From Kitasatospora sp. MMS16-BH015 (lineage in GTDB: Bacteria > Actinomycetota > Actinomycetes > Streptomycetales > Streptomycetaceae): a stretch of DNA of 64,000 nt. Where the stretch lies: contig NZ_CP025394.1 of the NCBI RefSeq assembly GCF_002943525.1, positions 5,146,001-5,210,000 on the forward strand, written 5' to 3'. Shown here one piece after another: positions 16,730 through 24,576 of this stretch (its first letter is position 1; every line of letters begins with the position of its first letter). The notes under the pieces were generated by a model. That model ran no database searches, had not been told where the DNA came from, and saw only the letters and a list, made by a program, of their open reading frames with translations. The translations under genes were made by a program, and so were the position numbers.

Positions 16730-17576
16730 GCGCCTCGGTCATCACCTTGAGCGCGCCGAAGTGGGCGGCGCCGGGCTCCAGGTAGAGCTCGGCCCCGGGG
16801 ATCTTGTCGGCCAGCCAGCGGGAGTGGTCGACCGGGGAGAACTGGTCGTCGGCGCCGTGCCATAGCCTGGTCGGCACCGCGATGTCCTCCACCTTGAAGC
16901 CCCAGTCGGTGGTGAAGGCCAGCATGTCGTCGATCCAGCCGTCCGCGTTCTGCCGGAAGGCCTGCCGGAAGGTGCTCAGCAGCATCCGGCGGATCCCCGC
17001 GTCGGCCACCAGGGTGCGGTCGGTGGGCGGGAGTTCGGAGACCAGCCCGTTGATCAGGCCGGTCGGGTCGTCCCGCAGCCGCTGCGAGCGCAGCTGGAGG
17101 CTGTCCGCGATGTGCTGCAGGCCGCGCTCGATCTCGCGGTAGGCGCGCACGTTCGAGGCGGTCATCCCGCCGTACCAGTCCAGGCCGTCCGCGTGCCGGG
17201 GCGCCAGGCTCACCAGGGCGGCCACCCGGCGCACCCGGTCGGGCAGCAGCGCCGCGCAGGCCAGCGCGTGCGGCCCGCCGCCGGAGCGGCCGAGCACCGC
17301 GAAGTCGCGCAAGGAGAAGGCGTCGGCGATCGCCGTCACGTCGGCCGCCGCCGAGGCCACCCGGCGGCCGGGCAGCCGGGTGGAGTCCCCGTAGCCGGGG
17401 CGGTCGAAGGAGAGCAGCAGCACGCCGAGCCGGTAGAGCACGCTGCTGCGCGGGAAGGGGCCGAGCCGGCTGCCGGGCATGCCGTGCAGCAGGAAGACCG
17501 GCCGCCCGGCGGGGTCGCCGACCCGGTCGACGGCCAGCACCCGGCCGTCCTCCGTTTCGACCAGGTGGGTGGTCAC
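16710..17576 (-). CDS. Alpha/beta hydrolase
   Basis: 288 residues of the alpha/beta-hydrolase fold. The oxyanion segment HGMPGSRLG is followed by the nucleophile elbow GRSGGGP, the acid HGADDQFSP and the final His in GAAHFGAL, so the triad is complete. The insert between about 150 and 230 is the lid. Substrate is unknown; esterase, lipase or epoxide-hydrolase-like chemistry are all possible. GTG start with AGGAGG upstream. The stop codon lies within the last 20 bp of the convergent dehydrogenase gene, so transcripts of the two overlap. A short gap separates it from the DUF4231 gene upstream on the same strand. Confidence 0.85.
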   Translation of the reverse strand: MTTHLVETEDGRVLAVDRVGDPAGRPVFLLHGMPGSRLGPFPRSSVLYRLGVLLLSFDRPGYGDSTRLPGRRVASAAADVTAIADAFSLRDFAVLGRSGGGPHALACAALLPDRVRRVAALVSLAPRHADGLDWYGGMTASNVRAYREIERGLQHIADSLQLRSQRLRDDPTGLINGLVSELPPTDRTLVADAGIRRMLLSTFRQAFRQNADGWIDDMLAFTTDWGFKVEDIAVPTRLWHGADDQFSPVDHSRWLADKIPGAELYLEPGAAHFGALKVMTEALNWAAG

Positions 17577-17615
17577 GCGGGTCCTCCTGGGGTCGGGGGC
17601 GGGTCCGGGGGTGGC

Positions 17616-18602
17616 TCAGCCGGCCACGTCGAGGTTGCGCACCTCGCGGCGGGCCTGCCAGGTGGTGTGCTCGCGGGAGATGGCGTCCTCGGCGTCCCGG
17701 GCCAGCCGGGCCCAGGTCTCCTCGGCCTGCGCCGAATCCACCGCGAGCTGCCCCAACTGCGCCTCGACCAGGGTGAGTTCGGAGGCGGCCAGGGAGTAGG
17801 CGGCGGCCTGCGGCCGGTACTGGCGCAGCTGGGCCCAGGCCGCCACCGAGGCGGCCACCGCCGAGAGGGTGCCGAGCGCGTCGTAGCTGTACCAGCCGAG
17901 CGCGCGCAGCACGGCGAGCACCAGCCCGGCCAGCGGCAGCACCACGCCGAGGGTGGAGGCCCGGCGGCTGGCGTTGGCGCACCGGCGGGCCTTCTCCCGG
18001 TACCAGTCGCGCTGGGCCAGCACCCGCTCGCGCAGGTACACCTCGCGCCGGACGGCCAGCGGCTGCTCGCGCAGCTGCTTCATGGTCTCGGTGATCTGCG
18101 GGTGGCGGGGCGGCCGGCCGGCCAGCGGGCCGCGCCACAGGTCCAGCTCGGCCTGCACCCGGGCGATCTGCGGGATCGCCCGGGTGGTGCCGAACTGGCT
18201 GATAATGCCCCCGAGTTGCACGTCGTACAGTCGTTCGGCATCCGGCAGGGTCTTCGGTGGCGGCTGGTAGGCGTCGGCCCGCACCGCGTACTTCCAGGAG
18301 AGCGTCTTGACCGACTCGGCCGCCGCCCGCCCCTCGTACCAGAGCCCCTGCGGGTTCTGCCGCCCGGCCAGCGCGGCCAGCGCCACGGTGGCGCCGTACG
18401 CGAGTGCGGCCAGCCAGGCCCAGACCGGGCCGTCGGCCGAGCCGGTGGCGGCGGCCGCCACCAGCATCAACAGCTCCCAGCGGGAGAGCGAGACCGCCCG
18501 CCGCTGCCCCTGCAGGGAGGAGGAGTCGGCCGTCCAGAACAGCTCCGGCAGCAGGTCGTCCTCCCGGACCCTGCCCATCGAACGCGGTGCGCCTGCCGTC
18601 AT
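17616..18602 (-). CDS. DUF4231/SLATT-type membrane protein
   Basis: 328 residues with two pairs of hydrophobic segments (about 45-85 and 205-250), each preceded or followed by charged helices. WYEGRAAAESVKTLSWKYAV and the C-terminal ISREHTTWQARR are signature stretches of DUF4231, a member of the SLATT group of two-TM proteins that are predicted pore-forming effectors in bacterial conflict systems (established by comparative genomics of SMODS/SLOG-linked genes). Here there is no SLOG or nucleotide cyclase partner next door; the closest signalling-type genes are fxsC-fxsT, 2 kb to the left on the other strand. Its role in this context is therefore open. Confidence 0.78.
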   Translation of the reverse strand: MTAGAPRSMGRVREDDLLPELFWTADSSSLQGQRRAVSLSRWELLMLVAAAATGSADGPVWAWLAALAYGATVALAALAGRQNPQGLWYEGRAAAESVKTLSWKYAVRADAYQPPPKTLPDAERLYDVQLGGIISQFGTTRAIPQIARVQAELDLWRGPLAGRPPRHPQITETMKQLREQPLAVRREVYLRERVLAQRDWYREKARRCANASRRASTLGVVLPLAGLVLAVLRALGWYSYDALGTLSAVAASVAAWAQLRQYRPQAAAYSLAASELTLVEAQLGQLAVDSAQAEETWARLARDAEDAISREHTTWQARREVRNLDVAG

Positions 18603-18703
18603 CCCGGCCCCCGTACCCGTCTACGCCTGATCCCCGGCCAGTATGAACGTCAACTGGCCCCGGCAACAGGGGCGGTACGCGCCATGTCGGAGCGCGCGGG
18701 AGC

Positions 18704-19453
18704 TCAGTACGCGTAGAGGATCCGGTCCGCGTTGTCGGCCATCACCTTGGCGTTCCACTCGGTGCCGCCCTCCACGTTGCCGGAGCGGAACAGCGGCGGG
18801 GTGTGGCCGCGCTCGGTGAGCTTGCCGACGGCGGCGGCCACCACGGCCTGCATCAGGGCGCTGGTGACGACGGTGGAGACCGAGCCGAAGGTGGTCTCGG
18901 CGCCGGGGGCGGTGAGCTCGCCGTCGCCCACCGCGATCTTGCTGTCCAGCACGAGGTCGCAGTTGTCCTTGAGGAAGGTGCCGGAGGGGTGGTTGGAGGT
19001 GGTCGCGGCCGGATAGGCCAGCGAGGTCACCCCGATCACCCGCATGCCCTTGGCCCGGGCGTGCCGGGCCAGCTCCACCGGCATCACCTGGCGGCCGGAG
19101 AGCGAGATCAGGAAGAGCAGGTCGCCCTCGCCGGCCGGGGTGAGGTCGAGGGTGGCGGTGGCCAGGCCGGAGACCCGCTCCAGCGCGCTGCCCAGCGGGG
19201 CGGGCATCACGTTGACCCCGGTCATCCCGGGCACGTTCAGCAGGTTGATCACCACCAGGCCGCCGGCCCGGTAGACCACGTCCTGGGCGGCCAGCGAGGA
19301 GTGCCCGGCCCCGAAGGTGAAGATCCGCCGCCCCTCGGCCACCGCCCCGGCCAGCAGCTCGGCGGCCCGGTCGATGCCCTCGGCCTCCTCGCTGCGCACC
19401 CGCTCCAGCTGCCGCACCGCCGCGTCGAAGTACTGCTGCACCAAGTCGCTCAT
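18704..19453 (-). CDS. SIS domain sugar-phosphate protein
   Basis: 249 residues from the ATG at 19453, which has GGAGA about seven bases upstream; the open frame to 19564 adds a poor N-terminus. The pattern GRRIFTFGAGHSSLAAQD and LFLISLSGRQVMPVELA are the two phosphosugar-binding loops of a SIS domain, and the protein resembles the stand-alone SIS proteins annotated as sugar isomerase or N-acetylmuramate-6-phosphate-type proteins. It has no GNAT or glutaminase domain. It could isomerise or bind an aminosugar phosphate. It is divergent from dmdR, sharing a 212-bp region in which I found no iron box. Confidence 0.82.
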   Translation of the reverse strand: MSDLVQQYFDAAVRQLERVRSEEAEGIDRAAELLAGAVAEGRRIFTFGAGHSSLAAQDVVYRAGGLVVINLLNVPGMTGVNVMPAPLGSALERVSGLATATLDLTPAGEGDLLFLISLSGRQVMPVELARHARAKGMRVIGVTSLAYPAATTSNHPSGTFLKDNCDLVLDSKIAVGDGELTAPGAETTFGSVSTVVTSALMQAVVAAAVGKLTERGHTPPLFRSGNVEGGTEWNAKVMADNADRILYAY

Positions 19454-19665
19454 CTGGTCTCCGTACCGGGCGGGGCGGCCGGGGTGGTCCAGACCGCCGC
19501 GGGAGAAAAAGCAATGGACAAAGCTACGGCGAGCACGGTGCTGCCTGGGGCGGCCCGCTGTCAACAGGGACAGAAAGCGCCCGCAGGACGGGTCGGGCGT
19601 GCTCGGGCGTCGGCCGGGTGCGTCAGAATTGGCGTCGAGGACACCGAGGAACGGAGCCGGCGACG

Positions 19666-20358
19666 ATGTCTGGGCTGATCGACACCACTGAGATGTACCT
19701 TCGCACCATCCTGGAGCTGGAGGAGGAGGGCATCACCCCGATGCGCGCCCGGATCGCCGAGCGCCTGGAGCAGAGCGGGCCGACCGTCAGCCAGACCGTG
19801 GGCCGGATGGAGCGCGACGGCCTGCTGCAGGTGGCCGGCGACCGGCACCTCGAACTCACCGAGGAGGGCCGCCGGCTGGCCGTCCGGGTGATGCGCAAGC
19901 ACCGGATCGCCGAGTGCCTGCTGGTCGACGTGATCGGCCTGGAGTGGGAGCAGGTGCACGAGGAGGCCTGCCGCTGGGAGCACGTGATGAGCGAGACGGT
20001 GGAGCGCAAGGTGCTCGCCATGCTCGGCCACCCGACCCAGTCCCCGTACGGCATCCCGATCCCCGGCCTGGACGAGCTGGGCGACACCAAGGCCGTGGGC
20101 GAGGGCTACGACGCCGCCCTGGTGACACTCAACGCGGTGCGGCCCGGCGAGAGCGGCTCCACCGTGGTGGTGCGGCGGATCGGCGAGCCGATCCAGACCG
20201 ACGAGGAGCTGATGCGCACGCTCAGCCGGGCCGGGATCCTGCCGGGCGCCACCGTCCGGGTGGCCGCGGCCGCCGGCGGGGTGCTGGTCGGCGAGGGCGA
20301 GGGCGCGGTGGAGCTGGGCAAGGACATCGCGGTGCACGTCTTCGTGGCGCGCGGCTGA
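19666..20358 (+). CDS. dmdR1: Iron-dependent DtxR-family regulator DmdR/IdeR
   Basis: 230 residues from ATG 19666. The order is an N-terminal winged HTH (IAERLEQSGPTVSQTVGRM), a metal-binding dimerisation domain and a C-terminal SH3-like FeoA domain. All metal ligands of the DtxR family fall at the same residue numbers here: Met10, His79, Glu83 and His98, and Cys102, Glu105 and His106. With Fe2+ it is expected to repress siderophore and iron-uptake genes. The earlier in-frame start at 19618 would add 16 residues not found in the family. The gene ends at a strong bidirectional terminator 310 bp downstream. The symbol follows the Streptomyces naming and is by similarity. Confidence 0.9.
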   Translation: MSGLIDTTEMYLRTILELEEEGITPMRARIAERLEQSGPTVSQTVGRMERDGLLQVAGDRHLELTEEGRRLAVRVMRKHRIAECLLVDVIGLEWEQVHEEACRWEHVMSETVERKVLAMLGHPTQSPYGIPIPGLDELGDTKAVGEGYDAALVTLNAVRPGESGSTVVVRRIGEPIQTDEELMRTLSRAGILPGATVRVAAAAGGVLVGEGEGAVELGKDIAVHVFVARG

Positions 20359-20667
20359 GGCAGACCGGAAGCCGGAAGCAGAGAAGGGCACGGCCCGGCG
20401 CGTCCCCGCGCACCGGGCCGTACCCGTCCCCTCCCGTGCCCCGTGGTGACCGGCCGCCCCGAGCGCGGTCGGTGCCCACGGCCCCCTCGGGCTCCCCTCC
20501 TCCCCTCCACCTGCCGACACCCGGCTTCCCCGTCCGAGCGCCCCTCCGGCAAGTCCTTGCGAGGTGATTCCTCCCCTCGGCAGGTGGCCGCAATCCTTGA
20601 GCGTTGTCACTCGTACGAGGGGCTTTCCGCAGGCCCGGACGGGTAGACCGTCTCTTTCCCGGCACGT
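20359..20667. other. Non-coding stretch downstream of dmdR
   Basis: About 310 bp between the dmdR stop and the terminator hairpin. It is C-rich with no believable coding frame and no structure that I can name. It would be transcribed as a long 3' region of dmdR if no earlier stop exists. Confidence 0.4.
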
Positions 20668-20707
20668 CCGAAGGGCCCCGCCTCCGGTGGGAGGCGGGGC
20701 CCTTCGG
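20668..20707. terminator. Bidirectional terminator, 18-bp perfect stem
   Basis: Perfect 18-bp inverted repeat (20668-20685 and 20690-20707) with a GGTG loop, between the convergent dmdR and primase-like genes. Confidence 0.85.
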
Positions 20708-20774
20708 GGGCGCGCCGGTCGCGCGCCTGGCACGCCCTGACGCCGCCCCCCAATGGCCGGTCGGTCTGAGCCGG

Positions 20775-21488
20775 TCAGCGGCGGGCGGCCGTCGGGGGGT
20801 GGGCCGGCTGCGGGGGCTGCACCGGCCGGGGTGGGGCGGCGGCCCGGCCGCAGGCGTAGGCGAGCGGGCTGACCAGCTCGGCGGCGTCCGGCAGCCAGCG
20901 GTTGAGCGCGGACGGCGGCCGGGCCCACTGGGCGAACCCGTACCCGCCGACCCGGGAGGGCGGCGCGACGATCCAGTCGCCGTCGCCGCGGCCGACCAGG
21001 TCGAGCCGGCCGGGGGCCCAGCCGAGCTTGCGCAGCTGCTCGGGCAGCTTGGCCAGCGAGCCGGGCAGCACCAGGAAGAGCAGCCGGCGGCCGGTCTGGC
21101 CGGGCATCGCCGGGACGGCCACCACCGGGCCGAGTTGGAGCTCGAGCCGCTCCATCCTGGCCAGCGCCAGGCAGCCCGCCGTCTCCGGCACGTCCAGCGC
21201 GTCGAAGCTGCGGCCGGTCGGGAGCAGGATCGAGGCCCGGGGGTTCTCCGTCCACCACTTGCGCACCACGCCCGGGCCCGCGCTGGCCTTGCGCTGCCAG
21301 TCCGGCGCGGTGGGGTGTGCGCCGGGCAGGGTGCAGCGCGCGTCGCCGCAGGAGCAGCGCGGCGGTCCGTCGCCCTCGACCAGCCAACTGCCCTGGGCCA
21401 CCTCCCAGTGGCGGTCCTCCGCGTAGCGGACGGCTTCGATGAGCAGGGGCGGCAGGGCCTGTTCGGGGGCTTCCGGGGTCTGTTCCAC
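20775..21488 (-). CDS. Bifunctional DNA primase/polymerase-like protein
   Basis: 237 residues. The order CSCGDARCTLPGAHP, then KWWTENPRASILLPTG and FDALDVPE, then APPSRVGGYGF is that of the small stand-alone proteins of the bifunctional primase/polymerase N-terminal (PrimPol) family, where Asp-x-Asp type residues bind metal; here the acid pair is DALD. The Cys-rich N-terminal piece may bind zinc. No helicase domain is fused. In actinomycetes such short copies are chromosomal and common, so a mobile origin is not implied. GTG start at 21488. The end carries a Pro-rich tail of about 25 residues. Confidence 0.75.
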   Translation of the reverse strand: MEQTPEAPEQALPPLLIEAVRYAEDRHWEVAQGSWLVEGDGPPRCSCGDARCTLPGAHPTAPDWQRKASAGPGVVRKWWTENPRASILLPTGRSFDALDVPETAGCLALARMERLELQLGPVVAVPAMPGQTGRRLLFLVLPGSLAKLPEQLRKLGWAPGRLDLVGRGDGDWIVAPPSRVGGYGFAQWARPPSALNRWLPDAAELVSPLAYACGRAAAPPRPVQPPQPAHPPTAARR

Positions 21489-21849
21489 GCCGTGCTCAAC
21501 TCCCGGGGGAGGGCGGGGTTACGGGGTGATCTTCGAACTCGTCCGTCGATCTCCGCCGATCCGGTTGACCGTCAGGGGGGCGGTGGGGGAACGTCGGTGG
21601 GTGCGCGGCGCACCGCCGGGGGCTTCGCGCGCGCGTGGCCCGGCCGGGTCGCAACCGGCGCAGGCGGGGGCGCACGGGGGCATTTGCCAGGGCGCGTGGG
21701 GAGTGGGTCGGTCACGGTGGGTATCCCGGGGGTGTCGCTGATCGCTAACCTGGTCGGAGCACAGCCCCAACCGGTCGGCAAGTCGGCAACCGAGCAGCAG
21801 TAATCGTCGCCCGCCGGTCGAGGGCCGGGGGCGTGGGGAGGCGAAGCCC
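21489..21849. promoter_or_regulatory. Divergent intergenic region
   Basis: About 360 bp between the primase-like gene and the HTH-TPR regulator. I see no small gene. The right end holds a purine-rich ribosome-binding site (GGGGAGG) for the regulator. Promoters are expected but not assignable. Confidence 0.35.
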
Positions 21850-23226
21850 ATGGCCGCTAGACCACTCGTCGCACGACAGCCCAACGAGCGTCTGCAGCAG
21901 CTGATCCAGGAAGCGAGCTGCTCGAACGCGGGCCTCGCCCGCCGGGTGAATCTCTGCGGTGCCGAGCACGGACTCGACCTGCGCTACGACAAGACCTCGG
22001 TGGCCCGCTGGCTGCGCGGCCAGCAGCCGCGCGGGCAGGCGCCCGCCGTGATCGCCGAGGCGCTGGGCCGCAAGCTCGGCCGCGGCGTCACGGTGGACGA
22101 GATCGGGATGGCCGACGGCAAGAACCTCAGCTCCGGGGTCGGCCTCCAGTTCGCGGCCACCCTCAGCGGCGCGCTCGACCAGGTCTGCGAGCTCTGGCGC
22201 AGCGACGTGGGCCGCCGGGAGTTCCTGGCCGGCGCCACGGTGGCCGCCTCCGCGCTGGTGGAGCCCAGCCGGGACTGGCTGATCACCCCGCCCGACCCGG
22301 TGGTGGCCCGCACCGGCGGCCCCCGGGTCGGCCTGGCCGACGTGGCGGCGATCCGGGCCACCACCCAGATGCTGGTCGAGCTGGACCACCGGTTCGGCAG
22401 CGGGCACGTCCGCCCGGTGGTGGTGCACTACCTCAACAGCGTGGTCTCCGGGCTGCTCTCCGGCGCCTACCGGGAGGAGACCGGCCGTCAGCTGTTCGGT
22501 GCGGTGGCCCGGCTGACGGAGCTGGCGGGGTACATGGCCGTCGACACGGGTCAGCCCGGGCTGGCCCAGCGGTACTACATCCAGGCACTGCGGCTGGCCC
22601 AGGCGGCGGACGACCGGGGCTACGGGGGCTACGTGCTCGCCGCCTCGATGAGCCACCTGGCCGCCACCCTGGGCAATCCGCGCGAGATCGCCCAACTGGC
22701 CCGGGCCGCCCAGGAGGGCGCCCGCTCGGTGGCCACCCCGACCGCGATGGCGATGTTCTACGCCGCCGAGGCCCGGGGCCACGCGCTGCTCGGCGACGCC
22801 CGCTCCTGCGAGGCGGTGGCCGCCAAGGCGCTGGCCGCGATGGAGCAGCGCAACCCCGAGGACGACCCGGACTGGATCGTGCACTTCGACGAGGCCTACC
22901 TGGCCGACGAGTTGGCGCACTGCCACCGCGACCTCGACCAGGCCCCGCAGGCCGAGAAGTACGCCCGAACGGCGCTCGAACTGCACCCGCCCACCCGGGT
23001 GCGCCGGCGCGCCGTCGACCTGGTGCTGCTCGCCACCGCCCAGCTCCAGCAGCGCGACATCGAACTCGCCTGCGAGACGGGCGCGGAGGCAGTCCGGCTG
23101 CTCAGCGGCCTGCGCTCCAACCGGGGCGTCGAGTACCTGGACGAGTTCCGCCGCCGGCTGGAGCCGTACCGGGACTACCCGGTGGTCCGCGAGTTCCACG
23201 CCCGGGTGGAGGTGGAGGCCGCGTGA
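21850..23226 (+). CDS. HTH-TPR transcriptional regulator, NsdA-like architecture
   Basis: 458 residues. An N-terminal region (NERLQQLIQEASCSNAGLAR to about 85) fits an XRE-like helix-turn-helix with RYDKTSVARWLRGQQP as the recognition part. After a segment with RREFLAGATVAASAL comes an all-helical TPR-like region of about 300 residues (AGYMAVDTGQPGLAQRYYIQ and similar). This build is shared by many Streptomyces regulators of development and secondary metabolism such as NsdA; it is likely cytosolic and responsive to a peptide or protein ligand. No adjacent gene is an obvious target. Ribosome-binding site GGGGAGG nine bases before the ATG. Confidence 0.8.
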   Translation: MAARPLVARQPNERLQQLIQEASCSNAGLARRVNLCGAEHGLDLRYDKTSVARWLRGQQPRGQAPAVIAEALGRKLGRGVTVDEIGMADGKNLSSGVGLQFAATLSGALDQVCELWRSDVGRREFLAGATVAASALVEPSRDWLITPPDPVVARTGGPRVGLADVAAIRATTQMLVELDHRFGSGHVRPVVVHYLNSVVSGLLSGAYREETGRQLFGAVARLTELAGYMAVDTGQPGLAQRYYIQALRLAQAADDRGYGGYVLAASMSHLAATLGNPREIAQLARAAQEGARSVATPTAMAMFYAAEARGHALLGDARSCEAVAAKALAAMEQRNPEDDPDWIVHFDEAYLADELAHCHRDLDQAPQAEKYARTALELHPPTRVRRRAVDLVLLATAQLQQRDIELACETGAEAVRLLSGLRSNRGVEYLDEFRRRLEPYRDYPVVREFHARVEVEAA

Positions 23227-23337
23227 CGGATGGTCGGGCTGCGTAGTCACCCGTAACGGTGAGCGGGTAGCGTGGGCGCGAAACTCGGCGGACCGGCCGG
23301 ACCGGCGGCCGGTGCCGCACAGAGGTGAGGGATTCGC

Positions 23338-24504
23338 GTGAGCCGCCGCTCGTACTCCAACGACTTCAACATGGACGACCTCTTCCGGCCCGAGCCGGGC
23401 GAGGCACCGCAGGCGCCCCCGCAGCAGTCGGGGCCGCCCCCGGCCGACCAGCCGGGCCCGCCGGCGGCCGACCCGGCGCCCGACACCCAGTACTTCCCGC
23501 CGTACCCGACCGGCAGCCCGGCCCCCGGAGCGCCCGCCGCGCCCTCGTACGGGGGCCAGCAGTCCTTCGGCGGCCAGCAGGGCTTCCCCGAGCCGCCGCA
23601 GCCCTCCTACGGCGGCCAGCAGGGCTTCGGCGGGCAGCCCTCGTACGGCGGTCAGCAAGGCTTCGGCGGCCAGCAGCAGTACGGTGCGCCGGCCCAGCAG
23701 CCGGGCGTGCCCCCGCAGCAGCCCGGTTACGGCCCGCCGCAGCCCTCCTACGGCGGCCAGCCCTCGTACGGGGGGCAGCAGACCTTCGGCGGGCAGCAGC
23801 AGTACGGCGTGCCGCCGCAGCAGCCCCCGTACGGCCAGCAGCCCGGCTACCCGGCCCCGGAGGAGGGCGGGCGCAAGCCCAACTCGCGGCTGCTGATCGG
23901 CGGCGCGGTGGTCGGCGTGGTCGCGGTGGGCGTGGCGGTCGGCCTGGCGCTGAGCGGCGGGGGCGGCAAGAGCGACGCCGGCTCGGCCGGGAAGAAGCCC
24001 ACCAAGGCCGCCTCGGCGCCGAGCAGCACCGGCTCCGGCGCCGCGGCGGACCCGGCGACGAAGGCGCAGGCCCAGGCGCTGGCCGACCTGCTGGACAAGG
24101 CGAGCTCCAGCCGGTCCTCGGTGATCGCGGCGGTGGATTCGGTCGGCAAGTGCGACAAGGTGCCGGATGCGCAGCAGGCGCTCACCGCCGCGGCGGCCCA
24201 GCGCGACGGCCTGGTGACCAAGCTCAACGACCTCTCGGTGGACAAGCTGCCGGGCGGCGCCGACCTGGTCGCCCAGCTCAAGGCCGGCTGGCAGGCCTCG
24301 GCGGCGGCCGACCGCGCCTACGCGGCCTGGGCCGCCGACTCGCTCACGGCCTGCGACCCCGCCAAGCAGGCCGCCAAGGACACCAAGAAGCAGGCCGACG
24401 CGGCGAGCGGCCAGGCCACCGACGCCAAGAAGCAGGCCGCCGCGCTCTGGAACGTGGTGGCCGACAAGACCGGCCTGGCCGAGAAGGAGGGCTCCGCGCT
24501 CTGA
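23338..24504 (+). CDS. Gln/Gly/Tyr-rich single-pass membrane protein
   Basis: 388 residues from GTG 23338. Residues about 20-185 are low complexity: a Pro-rich stretch followed by imperfect repeats of SYGGQ, GFGGQQ and QQYG. One hydrophobic helix (LLIGGAVVGVVAVGVAVGLA) follows at about 187-207. The remaining 180 residues are Ala/Lys/Asp-rich, mostly helical, with two Cys (KCDKV and TACDP) that may form a disulfide outside the cell. There is no signal peptide, so the low-complexity part should be cytosolic and the helical domain extracellular. No enzyme motif. It may be a scaffold or a sensor; the repeat is prion-like in composition. Confidence 0.75.
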   Translation: MSRRSYSNDFNMDDLFRPEPGEAPQAPPQQSGPPPADQPGPPAADPAPDTQYFPPYPTGSPAPGAPAAPSYGGQQSFGGQQGFPEPPQPSYGGQQGFGGQPSYGGQQGFGGQQQYGAPAQQPGVPPQQPGYGPPQPSYGGQPSYGGQQTFGGQQQYGVPPQQPPYGQQPGYPAPEEGGRKPNSRLLIGGAVVGVVAVGVAVGLALSGGGGKSDAGSAGKKPTKAASAPSSTGSGAAADPATKAQAQALADLLDKASSSRSSVIAAVDSVGKCDKVPDAQQALTAAAAQRDGLVTKLNDLSVDKLPGGADLVAQLKAGWQASAAADRAYAAWAADSLTACDPAKQAAKDTKKQADAASGQATDAKKQAAALWNVVADKTGLAEKEGSAL

Positions 24505-24516
24505 GCGCCGGGCGGT

Positions 24517-24570
24517 CGCGGACACCACAGTGGGCCCCGGGTGATCCCGGGGCCCACTGTGGTGTCCGCG
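24517..24570. terminator. Bidirectional terminator, 25-bp perfect stem
   Basis: Perfect 25-bp inverted repeat (24517-24541 and 24546-24570) with a TGAT loop, placed between two convergent genes 13 bp and 7 bp from their stops. Confidence 0.9.
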
Positions 24571-24576
24571 TACCGG

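Noticed and set aside
19454..19665. Possible iron box between the SIS gene and dmdR
   Set aside because: No sequence close to the DmdR box (TTAGGTTAGGCTAACCTAA) is present; only a short CTGTC/GACAG inverted pair near 19558.
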